A DNA stretch of 64,000 nt, taken from the NCBI GenBank assembly GCA_015501055.1, contig JADNYV010000014.1, positions 372,001 to 436,000 of the forward strand, given 5' to 3'. Below are positions 22,901 to 37,233 of this stretch, one piece after another. How positions within the stretch are numbered: the stretch's first letter is position 1; every line of letters begins with the position of its first letter. A program made the translations under genes and the position numbers. The stretch is from Mucidula mucida. Lineage: Eukaryota; Basidiomycota; Agaricomycetes; Agaricales; Physalacriaceae. Under the pieces are notes generated by a model that searched no databases, was not told where the DNA came from, and saw nothing but the letters and a program-made list of their open reading frames with translations.

Positions 22901-23916
22901 CTACATGTCTTCGGCGCTCCATTGGTAACTCTCCAAGCCTCTTCGCTTCTTGGCGTTTTGGTTTTGGAAAAACTTCTTCTCAAAGCCATTACTGCGATCT
23001 TTCGAAAGTGTTAGTCTACTGGGTAACAAGGTGGAGGACATGGACATACCAACACCGTCCCATCTATACCCAGGTCTTATTCCAAAGCGATTTGGTGGTG
23101 GTGGAGGGCCATTGTACTGTGGAAGCTTGGGCCCTTTCGATTTCTTTTTCTGTTAGCCAATATCAGCGTATGTCGAACACATACAATCAAGTGATCGTAC
23201 CGTTAAGAATGCAGCAGCCGGATCGTTCCAGAGTTCCTTTGCTCTGAGCTCCTCGTTCAAATCCTCGTCGTCAGCGTGTCTGAATCCCTTCTTATTCCGC
23301 TGTTTTTCCAATTCCTTCTTATTCTGCTCTGCCTCGTCCCGCTGCACCAGACCCTTGCCCCACTCCATTTTCTGCGCCTCCTTCTCCTCCAATTCCCGCT
23401 TTTTTCGTGCAGCCTCTGCGCGCGCAGCTTTGGTGTCTATTTTGCGCCCAGTAGCATCACGATACACAGTCTCTTGCGCCTTGGCAATCTCCTCTGCAGT
23501 AAGGCTATTGTCCGCCAACGCTGTCTGCGGAAGAACCTTCTTCAACTGTTTCGCCGACACAAGACCACCGGCAAAGGGCGTGTCGGTCTCGACAACCTGT
23601 GGTTTCTCATCCTCTGGTGGTGGTGGGTCGGCTCGCGTACAACCGCCCATCCTGAATCCGGCTCGCCCTCGCGCTTTCTCTTCTTGAACGACCGGTCAGA
23701 TACCTCCACGACGGCTTCTGCAGCCTCATCGGGGTCGTCTCTTGTCTGCTCGTCGCCCCAGCCTCCGTCGTCGTCTTTGACCAGAGAAACGCCTGATGTC
23801 GCGGTCGCGGTGTTGGTCTTTCGTTTCTTCTTCTTTGGCGCAGAGCGGGCTAATATTGCATCCGCTTTTGGCCCAGACATGTATTTCTGCGCGAGGTACG
23901 CTTTCATATCCGACAT
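22901..23916 (-). CDS. BUD13: Pre-mRNA splicing factor BUD13 (RES complex), apparent frameshift
   Basis: Subunit of the spliceosomal RES (retention and splicing) complex with Snu17/RBMX2 and Pml1. The start [21 protein letters not shown] is the conserved N-terminus, followed by a KKKKRK basic run and [13 protein letters not shown]. Further on, [20 protein letters not shown] and [38 protein letters not shown], and a Lys/Glu-rich coiled segment ([20 protein letters not shown]). The C-terminal UHM-ligand block contains [30 protein letters not shown]. Introns lie at about 23150-23200 and 22992-23050. Between SGWAVVRE and [12 protein letters not shown] (about 23628-23638) the frame shifts by one base with no usable intron. 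As the gene is conserved on both sides, a sequence error is likelier than a pseudogene. Confidence 0.9.
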
Positions 23917-24298
23917 GGCGGAAGAGAGCACTTGAAGAGAGCAGGACTGATGACTGTAAACAGCAAGATACAATGATCGGACCCCGGATGATAGCAGCGG
24001 CGTTGCATGACCTACTTGACCGGGCATGTCGTGTCTTCTGGATGGTCTGCCTGTAATGGCGTGGACCAGTTGACTTACAAATTGTCCCGACCGTTTTGGT
24101 TGCAACCGGACAACCCATTATACTGTACATATTAACAACGGAGCAAGCCTGTCGCTCCTCAAGCCTTAAAGGTGGTACAACAATTTGGGAATATAAACTT
24201 CGACATCATCTCTGTCTGGCCGCCACTATAAACCTGCAAATCGATGGTAAGTCTGACAGGCATTGCAGGAACGAAACGGATACTCACAGCGTGCGGCG
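23917..24298. other. Upstream region of BUD13
   Basis: BUD13 promoter region. No supported gene; ORFs here are short and overlap on both strands. Confidence 0.4.
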
Positions 24299-24538
24299 CT
24301 ATGATTTTCTCCGCAGAATCTCGTGTAATTCCGGTTCAGGAGTCTGCCTCCCATCAGAATATGGTATGAAGATGGGAGGCGTTGTCGAACTGGATGAATG
24401 GCTTCGGGAAGCCATACTGAATCGCGTCGGGAAGGATGCGCCTCCCTCGGGGCTCGTGAACGTGGGGGGTGTCGCGTAACGCGTAAACGGGTGCGTCGCG
24501 AGAGGATCAAATGCACGGAGAAGCTCGGATTGCGACAT
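24299..24538 (-). CDS. Small hypothetical protein (79 aa)
   Basis: The ORF starts MSQSELLRAFDPLATHPFTR and continues with a Ser/Pro/Thr-rich middle to PEPELHEILRRKS. It has no transmembrane segment or known domain. The amphipathic start and the charged end (HEILRRKS) look protein-like, and the upstream sequence is free of competing genes, but there is no homology evidence. It could also be the first exon of a longer gene spliced near 24290. Weak call. Confidence 0.35.
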   Translation of the reverse strand: MSQSELLRAFDPLATHPFTRYATPPTFTSPEGGASFPTRFSMASRSHSSSSTTPPIFIPYSDGRQTPEPELHEILRRKS

Positions 24539-25278
24539 TGTCGCTTGGGGGAATGCAGACTCAAAGAAAACATGTCTAGGTCTTATAACCTGCTGTGACT
24601 ATGAAAGGAACGCCGCCGCAGACCTTGCGGGCCGTCGCAGTTGACAAGAAAGTGTGACAGATATCGTCTGCTGATCCCAAGAACGTCTGCTCCTGTTTGA
24701 TTCCGAGCCTAGGAGGGCACGATAAACAGCGGCGCGGAGGTTTGTCGCTGGTCATATGCCCGCGAAACACGCTGAGCGGGTCTAGGCCGCCTGTTATCAC
24801 AACAACCGGAAGTGTTTACTTGCGTACTTCCGCTTATTTTCAGTGGCGGTCACAACCATTTACAGATTATTGTCTGAGTTCGGAAAAACCAAATGACATC
24901 TACCAGTATCCTTTCTCTGCAGGATAGATGGAAGCTGAGTTATCACGCTGGTGTGGCGTCTTTAATATCTCATTGCCCAAATATATGGACCAAATTGAGG
25001 ACAAAGATGGACAAAGGTCTAGTCATCGCCATTCAGGGTTCTGAGAAAGCAGACGACTCGAGTCCTGTTGATGACCGTCAAAGTGATAAACGATTATGTT
25101 TGTGAAGCTCAGTTGTGGCACTGACAACCTCTGCTCGTCGTTTTTCATTCTTTCAATACCGGAAGGCCCGCTTATGAAAATCATGAGGAATATGGTTTCG
25201 GAGTTCCGTGAAGGGTGTCGCAGCCTCCTTACAGCGAATCCGAAATCTCTTGGCCATGGCAGCAACAAATGAAATCCT
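24539..25278. other. Intergenic region
   Basis: Nothing recognised beyond the 3' flank of the disordered-protein gene and the upstream region of the small ORF. ORFs of 66-94 codons on both strands have no domain features. Confidence 0.45.
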
Positions 25279-27204
25279 CTAGTGCAGAACAACGTCGTAC
25301 TGCGACGGTCTCAACAACCTACTCAAATCCGACGAAAAATCCGCTCTCAAGAGGTCTTCATCGCTGTCTTCGCCATTCTCTGATTCCGCGGCCTCCTCTT
25401 CTTCTTCAAATGCTACAGCCAACGACCGATCATCATATACAGGAGCAGAAGCTTCAAACGTTTTCAAGGGGACATAATTCTCTAGGCGAGCTGCAGTAAC
25501 GGGCCTCCGAGAAGGTCGTGATTGCTGCGGTGGGCGCCGCGGTACTTGAGAGGTAGATTGTGTCATGGCGCGGGCGGTCTCGTAAAATTCATTGAGGAAC
25601 GAAGCAAGCGGTCTGAGTACTTTGGGATTGAGTTGTTGTTGTCGTACGTGAGTTTGAGAGGGAGACGAGGAATCATCACATAGGATGCGAGGAGAGGCGT
25701 CGGAAGGCGCGGCATAATGTTCCGAAGCATTCTTTTGACGAAGGATAGTCGGAAGCGATATTGGGTTAGCTGGTAGAATAGCGGTGCGGAGAACGAAAGT
25801 AGGTTGAGGATCTCCGTCAGAGGGAGTTTTCAGATGGGAAGATACGGCAGGTTGCGATTCAGCAGCGAGAAGGTTTTGCATGTCGGACGTCATGGTACGA
25901 GAGTTGGTTTGGTGCGATTTAGCGATGGCGGTAGTCTTGTGTAACGTAGAGCAAGAGTTAGCGTGCGGCGAAATTGAGTTAAACACTGGTGGGGGTGAAC
26001 TGGCTGGTACATCGAAAGAGGGATCTGAGGTTGCATCGATTGGGGAAGTGATAGTAGGATCTGAAAGCTGATGCTCAGCACCAGGTGTGCCAAGTCGGAC
26101 GTTTTTTCGAGTCCTAGCAACCATAACAAAGTCGAGAGGAGCAGGCTGGCTGAGAAGCTGTGAATTTGCTCCAGGTTTATGTATCGAAGTAGCTGGCGAA
26201 ACAGTAGACGCGATAAACTTGAGGGGATTTCTTCCATGGGTAGTACTCCTACCAAATTTGTATGGTTGGGTCATCTGAGGGTAAACAGTAATAACCGCCT
26301 ACTTTTTGCCGGGCTGGGTGGATCGAGACGCCGCTTGGCAGAGTTTCCTGTGCTGAAATTCAGCGATTTATCAAAATATATGCGCGCGAACGGACTTCCT
26401 CTCCGCGTAAGCAGCCTCCGCTTCCTTCAAGTCTATGAAGTCCAGCGCCGAATAGCCAGTAGTGATTTGAGGAGGAGGAGCGGCCGCGGAAGCTTCGCGA
26501 TTCTGGGTAGTATTCGTCGCGTGATATTGCCATTTGGTAACGGGCTGTCGTATTTTCTTCTTATGCTCAAGAGGGGAGGAAGGGAACGAGGACCGGCGCA
26601 AAACATTCTTTTTTGGATCAACGAGACTGCTGCGTCTGTGCAGGCGGTTGGGCGGAGATGGCGAATCAAGCGGCACGAAACGAAGAGGCTGTCGAGTAGA
26701 TCCATCGCAAATGACTTCCTTCATAAAGCTGTCCGAAGGCTCGACACCGGTAGATACCGTCGCCTCCCATATTCGTTGCGCCGATTTGGGCTTTGGTCGT
26801 GGTCTCCTCCTTGGAGGTTTGGGCTGTCTTGTGTCTTCTTCATCGCTGGGCACAATGAACGAGTCGTCTGCTTTTTGGCGCGCGCGCTTTCTCTGGCGAC
26901 CTACAGTATAGGCGCTTGCAGGTGGCGGCCTCTTCGCCGTAGATATGGTATTTCGGAGAAAGTGCTCTACAGTCGTGGCAGGCGGCTCTGGCACGTTGTC
27001 ATCGAGGATTTGAATCCGAGGTAGATCCGTTGGTTGTGGAGAGACTGCCTTCCGCGGTGGTGAGGTTTCCACAACCTGGTAGAATCCCAGACAAGGATCC
27101 ACAGCGCTCTGTCTTCTGCGTTTTCTTTTCACCTGGAAAACGTAAGAACATTCATGCAGTAACTCGGGAGGACTTGCAATAAAATCGTGGTTTGCAGCGT
27201 CCAT
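25279..27204 (-). CDS. Large disordered, basic protein, probably nuclear, function unknown
   Basis: Not recognised. Two long open exons (27204 to about 26390, and 26274 to 25279) are joined through a short middle exon near 26290-26345 that ends at a GTAGGC donor. The N-terminal part begins MDAANHDFIASPPELLHE and has strong basic clusters (VKRKRRRQ, GRQRKRARQK, PPRRRPRPKPK) that look like nuclear localisation signals. SFIVPSDEED resembles an acidic, phosphorylatable site. The remainder is Ser/Pro/Thr-rich, with a more structured stretch PKVLRPLASFLNEFYETARAM near the end and an acidic run (FEEEEEAAESENGEDSDED) before the C-terminus. Low complexity and lack of domains suggest a scaffold or chromatin-associated role, which is inference only. 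About 620 residues in total. Confidence 0.7.
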
Positions 27205-27515
27205 GACTGGCAGGACGATGAAGGTTAGTGATGATTAGCGGTGGCGGTCGGAAGGAAGTTCGATCGGTCACTGACGCGAACGCGACTTGGAGAGTAATAA
27301 GTCTCGTTGCGGCAATACAGAATGCTGTTGCACTCTCATTCGGTTATGTCAACTGGCATCCTAGCTCTGGGCAACCTCTGTCACAAGAGAAAATATAAGA
27401 TGTACGATACTGGTAATGAAAGGATTTGAATGGAGCTCAGTTCAAAAGGCGCTAATGGGCATTGAATCCACGAATAAATAATTCCATATTCCGTTACACG
27501 CAAAACCGAAGGACC
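27205..27515. other. Intergenic region (promoter of the disordered-protein gene)
   Basis: Separates the start of the disordered-protein gene (27204, -) from the 3' end of the YIPF6-like gene (27516, -). No ORF or element seen. Confidence 0.45.
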
Positions 27516-28775
27516 TCACTGAATTAGTATCATCCAGGCCAGAATGAAGTAGAATAAGCTATTGGAATAGTGAGAACGCGTAGAGCACGCGGCGATAAGA
27601 GCTGCTTACAGCAATGGGTACACAGCCAGAAGAATCCTCTGTTGATCGATTTTTGTTCCATCCAAAAAGTTCACAGACGCTGTGTAAAGTTTGAGCATAG
27701 ACGCGGTACGTTGAGTCATGACTTACCCCAAATGCACCAAGCCCAAGCGAGGAGAGCAATGGGCGCACGAACATAGATGATGCGGACAAAGCAGGCGATG
27801 AATGCCGCGATATCAAGGGGGGCTATGCAGTATCCAAGCGTGCATAAGCCTTGGAAGAATGATCTATACCGACATGTCAACCCAATAGGAAGATCTGGCT
27901 TCAGTAACTGACACTCTTCCCCCAAGAAGCTAATTGACTGTTAGCACGTCAAGATTAACGAGAACTCCACCACTGACCTTTGCTTGAACAGTTACAACGA
28001 GCGCACCTAACGAGCATATTACGATAACACTGGTGAACACTCCCAAAGACTGGTCTGCAGGAGCCTACACGCTGGTCAGTCGTAGAAGACGATGATATTA
28101 TTGACACGTACATTGATACTGAGCATTATTCCCAGTAGTAGACAGAGGATAAGAGGTCCCCATAGATCCCAGTCCCTAGACACGGTTAGCCTGACCGCGT
28201 AAGATAAAATCAAGGACATACCGAAGTACTTCTCTACCCTCAGCCTTTCGTGGATATAGTACTTGAACGAGCTTGTTGTATATGGATAATAGGTCCCGTG
28301 CCTGTATAGATGTCGAGCATGTACGCACGGAAGCAAAAGGAGACGTACGATAGTCGTAGTGACTGGTTCGTCAAGCGTGTCGACGCCAGAGTACCTGCAA
28401 TACTTTGAACGCTGCAGATGAAGGATGGGATGAACGGACGGACCGTGTTTCGACTTGCATTCCACCAACCATTTGACGCGCCGATCTTGGTGGACCACCA
28501 GGCGAACTTCCGATGTTGCCAGAGAGCTGCGGACTAGAAGGCCCGCCATTAACCGACGGTGGTGCTAGTTGCTCTGATTCTCTTGCCCGGCCCTTGCCTT
28601 TGTCTGGCACGGGAGAGGCCATGGAAGGTGCGGTAAATCCAATGATGTTTTCTTCGTCCAGTTCCTCATCGCTGTCGTCTGCAACAAGTGAGTGAATGAT
28701 TACGGTATATAGCATTCACCAACCTGCTTGAATAAATTGCGAGTTCGCTGTGAGTGGAGTCCTTGCAGAATCCAT
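27516..28775 (-). CDS. YIP4: YIP1-family Golgi membrane protein, YIPF6/Yip4-like
   Basis: Five-span membrane protein of the Yip1/YIPF family, which binds Rab GTPases and acts in ER-Golgi transport. The cytosolic N-terminus starts MDSARTPLTANSQFIQ and is acidic (DDSDEELDEENIIGFTAPS), then Ser/Pro/Gly-rich. The YIPF6 hallmark TLDEPVTTTI leads into ARDLL, VQVLYPRKAEGREVLRDWDLWGPL, LCLLLGIMLSI, FTSVIVICSLGALVVTVQAKLLGG, SFFQGLCTLGYCIAPLDIAAFIACF, APIALLAWAWCIW, and the last exon pair VNFLDGTKIDQQRILLAVYP to LFYFILAWMILIQ. About eight short introns. Divergent from RPT2, with only about 115 bp between the two start codons, so the two genes share a compact promoter. Confidence 0.9.
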
Positions 28776-28889
28776 CTTGCAGCACTGTTGCCTGCCACGA
28801 CACGGTTAAAGGTGGTCTGTGACGGTGACGGTCACGCGCGACTTCCCAATCGAGAGACACTGACGCGTCCTTGTTCTTCAACGCTCATC

Positions 28890-30483
<1,594 letters not shown>

Positions 30484-30642
30484 TTGTTTTGAATAATAAT
30501 GACTTTTAACGAAACACGAGTGAACATTGAAATTGACTGCCTTCCGTACGATCTTACATAATAAACGGAGCCAACCGGATGCTTGACCGGAGTTAAATTT
30601 GTTGGTGTCCGACTGTTCTCTTGCAACCTCCAACCATCATCC

Positions 30643-32552
<1,910 letters not shown>

Positions 32553-32904
32553 GTGTCGTCTGACTGGTGGAATGTGGTGACGGCGTTTGGAACTGATAGC
32601 TAATCTTACTTGGATGGTGATGCTTGGAATGTTACTGCTGCTGTTCTGCAAAATCAAAATCAATTTTCTTTCCTGCCGTGAGAAGTACTTGGGCGACTTG
32701 TGGGGTCCTAGTGACTTGCATAAATATGCGAGTATGAGTACTTGAGTAGCCTGACCATGGCTATCACACATTTCGGCATCATGGCTCCGCGCTCAAGCGA
32801 TGCAAAGCGATATTTCATGACCTAAGTTGATCGGGCCGATCCTTTTCAGGCTGGACTCTCAGTGTGGCGGTCTATTCCGCTACCTGTATTATACCGTCTC
32901 AAAC
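32553..32904. other. Intergenic region after ATP2
   Basis: 3' flank of ATP2 and promoter of the next gene. No gene or element seen. Confidence 0.45.
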
Positions 32905-33764
32905 ATGAATGATACCCTTCTCTTGACCATCATGTCCGAAGAAGCTCCTCCTCCAGACGGTCCGGTAGAATCTACAGACGTTCCAACCGTGGAAACTGGG
33001 AGTATCGACAAAGCTGTCAAAACCTCCGAGTCGGCTGCAAGTCGCTATGCCAGGAAGGCTGCCTATGCCTTGTATATGCTATATATGACATACTCTCTCA
33101 ATTGGTGGATTCAATGCCTGCCCGACGCCTGTTCCGACAAGGACGCGAACTTGACGATTATTTGGACCGTGGTGCATTTCGTGGCCTTAGCTGTGGCGGC
33201 TAGTCCTCTCCTAGAAGATCGATGGTTTGATCACGGCAGATTCTACTTTGTGTATCAAGCAGCTGTGATTGGTGCGTCTTCCCCATTTCTTCTTCGTCTT
33301 GTTGATTTGGGGACTGGGTGCATTGCAGGCAGTATTCTCTCCTCGTGCAAACCGCCATCCCATCCCTTGGAGCTCTCAACCCGTTTGTTGATAAGTTCTC
33401 TGTTTTATAACAATTCAGTCCATACCTTGGACAATGATTACACCAGAGCAGGTTCATACTGTATGTAACCTTATTCTTCATGTAGTACCTGACCTCATTA
33501 ATTATGAAATTGTAGCGGTGTTCAAGCTCAACGCAAGAGAACGTATCTATCGTTCTCTCGGCGTACAAGAGGAATCTCTGGATTGGATAAGACATCGTCG
33601 TTCCAAATGTGAGGTTGGTCATTTTCACGGTCTTTACAGTTGGCTACTTGGACGCTCAAAATAGTTCATTTGAACTGCAGAATCGTATGCGCAATAAGAG
33701 GTCTTCTGCCGTCCGTGATGAGTTGTTCATCAAGGCCGAAGAAGGGAAGAATGGAGAGAGTTGA
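32905..33764 (+). CDS. Small multi-span membrane protein, function unknown
   Basis: Not recognised by name. The start is MNDTLLLTIMSEEAPPPDGP, with a second possible ATG at 32932. An acidic, Ser/Thr-rich N-terminus is followed by KAAYALYMLYMTYSLNWWIQCLP and LTIIWTVVHFVALAVAASPLL, two likely membrane spans, then WFDHGRFYFVYQAAVIG. After one or more introns (donor near 33270) the frame probably continues as a hydrophobic stretch ending PSLGALNPFVDKF. The last exons give VFKLNARERIYRSLGVQEESLDWIRHRRSK and NRMRNKRSSAVRDELFIKAEEG, stop at 33764. Exon borders in 33270-33520 are uncertain. Confidence 0.65.
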
Positions 33765-34145
33765 AAACTTGGTGTAGACGAGTCCTCACTTTCGTATTTC
33801 GTTTACTCGTATTGTATCTAGAGCAGAAGTCCGAAATTATCATAATCCAAGTGATATCGACAAGTAATCAAGCGGCTGACGATGAGGATAATTATAATGA
33901 TCCCGTATGACACTAAGTAGGTTGTTAGACTCGGCAATACTATAGTACGTCTCTTCCAGGAAACAAATTCATTGCTGTAGCATAATCTTAAGATGGCTTG
34001 ATAGAGTACACAAGGAAAGTCCAACACATTCTAATAGATGAAAAATAACAGTAACAGCGATACGATACGCAACTAGATAGGGATAACATAGAATACATAC
34101 TTGATATGGTAAATCTGCAAAATTGTCGCAACGAGGTAGAGTGCG
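33765..34145. other. Convergent intergenic region
   Basis: AT-rich 3' flanks of two convergent genes. A 69-codon minus-strand ORF at 33818-34027 has no features that support coding. Confidence 0.45.
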
Positions 34146-35579
34146 TCAAGTTTCCACGAAGAGCGCGTTGAGAGTCTGAGAGACAATGGTAACAGTGCGG
34201 TCCATTGTCTCACGAATCCCCTCCTTCATGATCGTCTTCAGCAAGTTGCGGGATCGCCATTTGTCCGGATGGAACAGGACGCGCGCTTTAGACAGCAGCT
34301 TCTTGTAATCTGCCGGGGAGTAGACGGTCTTCGCATACGCAAAGAAGGCTCGGATCTTGGTCTCGTCCAAGACGTCAAACGTGATGTGGCGCGGTGTGAG
34401 CAGAACGGGCCAAGGAACACTCGAAATCGTGACGGGCTGCGTCTCCGAAAATGGGGTGCTCGCAAACTCCTCCAACACATAGATGAAACGCTCTAGGCAA
34501 ATGTATGAGGACGGAGGAGCGGAGCTGGTCAATTTGGGCCAGGCCCAACGGTGAATATCGCGCTTCTGGCACCTGATTTCCTCTCGCTTGGTGGCCTCGC
34601 GCCAAGCTTTCATCTTCTGCTGTTCGTCGGCTTGTTCCTGCCGTCTTCTCTGGTCCTCTTCTTGTTGTCTGCGATGCTCTTCCTCGGCTCGCCTGCGGAG
34701 CATCTCCCGCTGCTGCTCTTCTGCGAGACGTTGTCGCTTGGCACGCTCTTGTCTTTCCCTCACCTCTTCGTCGTCCTGAGTCCTCTTCCGCTTCATACGA
34801 TCCCGATCCTCTTGCTCTTGGATTTTCCGCAACTTTTCCATTGACTCGCGAAGGGCAGCTTGACGCGCCTCTTCAGCTCTCTCCGAATCGACATCTCCAT
34901 CGGTAGAGGGCTTGCCTTGGTCGGCATTCTTTTCACGGTTTCGTTTAGCCTGTCTCGTTTCATATCGGGGTGGACATTGCTGTTGTGACGATGCAGACGC
35001 CTTATCCTCCCGCCGAAGAGCTTCACGCAGCTTGCGTAGATTGGCCAAAGACTGGACGTGCTCTTGCTCCAACTTCTTTTCGGTAGCCGCCAACTGTTGT
35101 TGTAGCTGATGCGTCTCCGTGGCGGCAAGTTCTGATTCTCTGAGTAGATTGTCTCGCTCGGTAGTTGCGAAAGATAGCTTTTGTCTGGTCGCGAGGTGCG
35201 AGGTGCGCTCGCGAGTAAGAGTCTCCTTCATCACACGCATGCTCGCCTGCAGACCGGTAGTTGTCTTCTGCGCCTCCGAAAGGGTATTCTGGGTGTTGGA
35301 ACAAGCTGCACGAAGGTCATCCCGCTGTGCCCTTAGCCTATCGCACGTGGCCTTTTGGGTTTCAAGCATTTCAGCGGCGCGCGCCATACCCTCCATGAGA
35401 CGAGTGTTTCGCGATTGTATAGCGTCATAGGAGGCGAGGTTGATGGATTGCAGCTGATTCAGAGCCGAACGAACGTTGTGGACAGCATTTTGCAGCTTCT
35501 TTTCGTCCGCTGCCGACGATTCGCAGAAGATATCAAGCAAGGCGTCTTTATACGAGGAATCACGTCGGCAGTGCGACAT
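34146..35579 (-). CDS. Intronless coiled-coil protein with J-domain-like C-terminus
   Basis: A single uninterrupted 477-codon frame, unusual here because most neighbours have many introns. Residues 1-200 form long coiled coils (LQNAVHNVRSALNQLQ through LAATEKKLEQEHVQSL). Residues 205-345 are highly charged with repeated Glu/Arg/Gln-rich heptads (RQRLAEEQQREMLRRRAEEEHRRQQEEDQRRR has this character). The end (about 345-477) is globular. It contains ARVLFHPDKW, an HPD tripeptide as in the DnaJ/auxilin J domain, preceded by YKKLLSK and followed by a helix ending NALF. If it is a J domain, it would stimulate an Hsp70; whether it is functional is open. An expressed retrocopy origin would explain the missing introns. 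Confidence 0.75.
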   Translation of the reverse strand: MSHCRRDSSYKDALLDIFCESSAADEKKLQNAVHNVRSALNQLQSINLASYDAIQSRNTRLMEGMARAAEMLETQKATCDRLRAQRDDLRAACSNTQNTLSEAQKTTTGLQASMRVMKETLTRERTSHLATRQKLSFATTERDNLLRESELAATETHQLQQQLAATEKKLEQEHVQSLANLRKLREALRREDKASASSQQQCPPRYETRQAKRNREKNADQGKPSTDGDVDSERAEEARQAALRESMEKLRKIQEQEDRDRMKRKRTQDDEEVRERQERAKRQRLAEEQQREMLRRRAEEEHRRQQEEDQRRRQEQADEQQKMKAWREATKREEIRCQKRDIHRWAWPKLTSSAPPSSYICLERFIYVLEEFASTPFSETQPVTISSVPWPVLLTPRHITFDVLDETKIRAFFAYAKTVYSPADYKKLLSKARVLFHPDKWRSRNLLKTIMKEGIRETMDRTVTIVSQTLNALFVET

Positions 35580-36049
35580 GGCTACGACGCGACCAAGTAG
35601 TTGGTTATCCCTGTAACGACTTTGAGACGTGTACTGGGAATAGTAAAGTCGAAATACACACTACTACCGCGTTGTTCCAAAAAATTGATAGATGGATGGA
35701 CGTATAGATTAGAGCAGCGGTAAGCCGAGGCCCGTTGAAATGGAGTCTGAATCTTGTGATAGCCGAAGCGCAAGAAAGCGGCACTGACCGAGTCCGATAC
35801 GGTGTTCCTTCGACCTCGCTGATTCAAGAATATGAATCAGATATACACATCTCTGAGTAAAGCATCGGGATGAAATACGAACGGTGGGGTACTTAAGTGT
35901 GAATCTGTAGTTCAGACGCGTACATAAGTTGATGAAGAGGCATAAGAAACAAGTTCATCCCAAAAGGCACGACAGAATGTAAATAATTCGATGAATATAT
36001 CTAATGCTCTTGGAGTACCTCCTGGCAATATAGAAAGCTTTCATTGCAT
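35580..36049. other. Intergenic region with a MITE-like remnant
   Basis: Promoter side of the intronless gene. The part at about 35780-35895 resembles the arm of the 4.6-kb MITE (listed separately). No gene seen. Confidence 0.45.
35780..35895 (+). repeat. Diverged fragment related to the 4.6-kb MITE arm
   Basis: By eye it aligns to about 4700-4800, with shared blocks such as AATCAGATA and ACATCTCTGAG and many substitutions plus a short gap. No second arm is found nearby, so it is at most a degraded relic. Confidence 0.4.
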
Positions 36050-36051
36050 TA

Positions 36052-36524
36052 GAGTGTATTAGCAGCCCGCAACGAAATGGTTTTGTTTCGTTGAAATTTT
36101 GACCCTTTTTGTTCGCAAAACCATTTGAGGCCCCGTACCTGTCCTTTTTTGGAACCACTGGTCCGGCGTGATCTTATTTGAGTGTGACGTAAAGTGACTG
36201 CACCACATGACGCGACCTTTTTGCTCCCCACCGCGACGACGACGACGCGAGCCCGCTGGCGGTACAATATACGCCTGGAGGGGGCTTGTTCGGCCCAAGT
36301 GGTAATACAAGACATGCCATATGATGGGATGCATGTGTGTGGCGTTAAGAAAGTTATCCAGCACGTTACCGCGCTGCTTTCGAACCTTACATAAGCCTCC
36401 GATTATTCTTGCTTGAACAAGAAATCAACCGCCGGAGGGCCGGGAATGTTTTGTTGAACTTTGTCACTCATTTTTTGAGTATTGCAGGGTCATTTCCATT
36501 TTGTTGCGGGCTGCTAATACACTC
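36052..36524. mobile_element. MITE with about 29-bp terminal inverted repeats, TA duplication
   Basis: A 473-bp element bounded by GAGTGTATTAGCAGCCCGCA and its reverse complement (28 of 29 bases match). TA lies on both sides (36050-36051 and 36525-36526). The interior has no credible ORF. Read with the minus-strand F-box gene, the TA of the insertion site is the first two bases of that gene's stop codon. A Tc1/mariner-like or pogo-like transposase is the expected mobiliser. Confidence 0.8.
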
Positions 36525-36691
36525 TATTTTCCCCGCTTGACTGCACAGATGTTTAACCGTGCCCGTGAGACCAGGTGAGGACAGGCCGCCTCAATGGCCT
36601 GCTTCAAGAGCGGTACACATATGTCGCCCGAATGGTCCCCATTGGTAATAATAACTGTGATCGTCGGAGGCGACGAGCGAGCCGCCCTTTT

Positions 36692-37222
36692 TGTTAGCGA
36701 CTGACTAAGCCACGAGACTCAACCAGGTACCACAGCAAGAACTTAAGGAAGAAAGCGTTCGCGTTCGTAGAACTAGGCTAGGCCAGGTGTATAAACGAGA
36801 TCGGAACTAAAGTACAATGATACTACACTACTGCTTATATACTAGTAAGCCTGTGTTTGGGACTCCTTGTCCATACGTGTTTCCGCTAGGGATAACTCCT
36901 CGCCCTTGACCCAGTGTTGTATGCTACTAGTCCGTGAAACCATTAAATACGAGTGGTAACTGCATGTAAGTAATAATACTGAAACGACTATGTGTGCTAC
37001 GAGTGTCGGTGGTGTGTATACAATGGGGAATCCATGAGGTATCGGCATGTATGATGTCATCCATGTGTTAGGCGTGTGTCCGACATGAGTACGGCTTCGG
37101 TAATGAATAGGAGTATGATCGGTGACGAAACAGATGATGAAACAGTCCGTTGGTTGATAAGACAAGGCCCCCGATAAGATATGATAAGATGTGAAAGTGT
37201 GAAAATATGGCAATTCATAACA
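36692..37222 (-). repeat. 3' LTR
   Basis: 531 bp, TG...CA. It differs from the 5' LTR at about five positions by eye (about 0.9 percent). A purine-rich tract (GGAGGGGG on the minus strand, about 37225-37233) immediately precedes it and serves as plus-strand primer. Confidence 0.95.
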
Positions 37223-37233
37223 TCACCCCCTCC

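Noticed and set aside
26179..27024. 281-codon plus-strand ORF
   Set aside because: Antisense to the large disordered minus-strand gene, Arg-rich from reading the complement of Ser/Pro codons; no domain.
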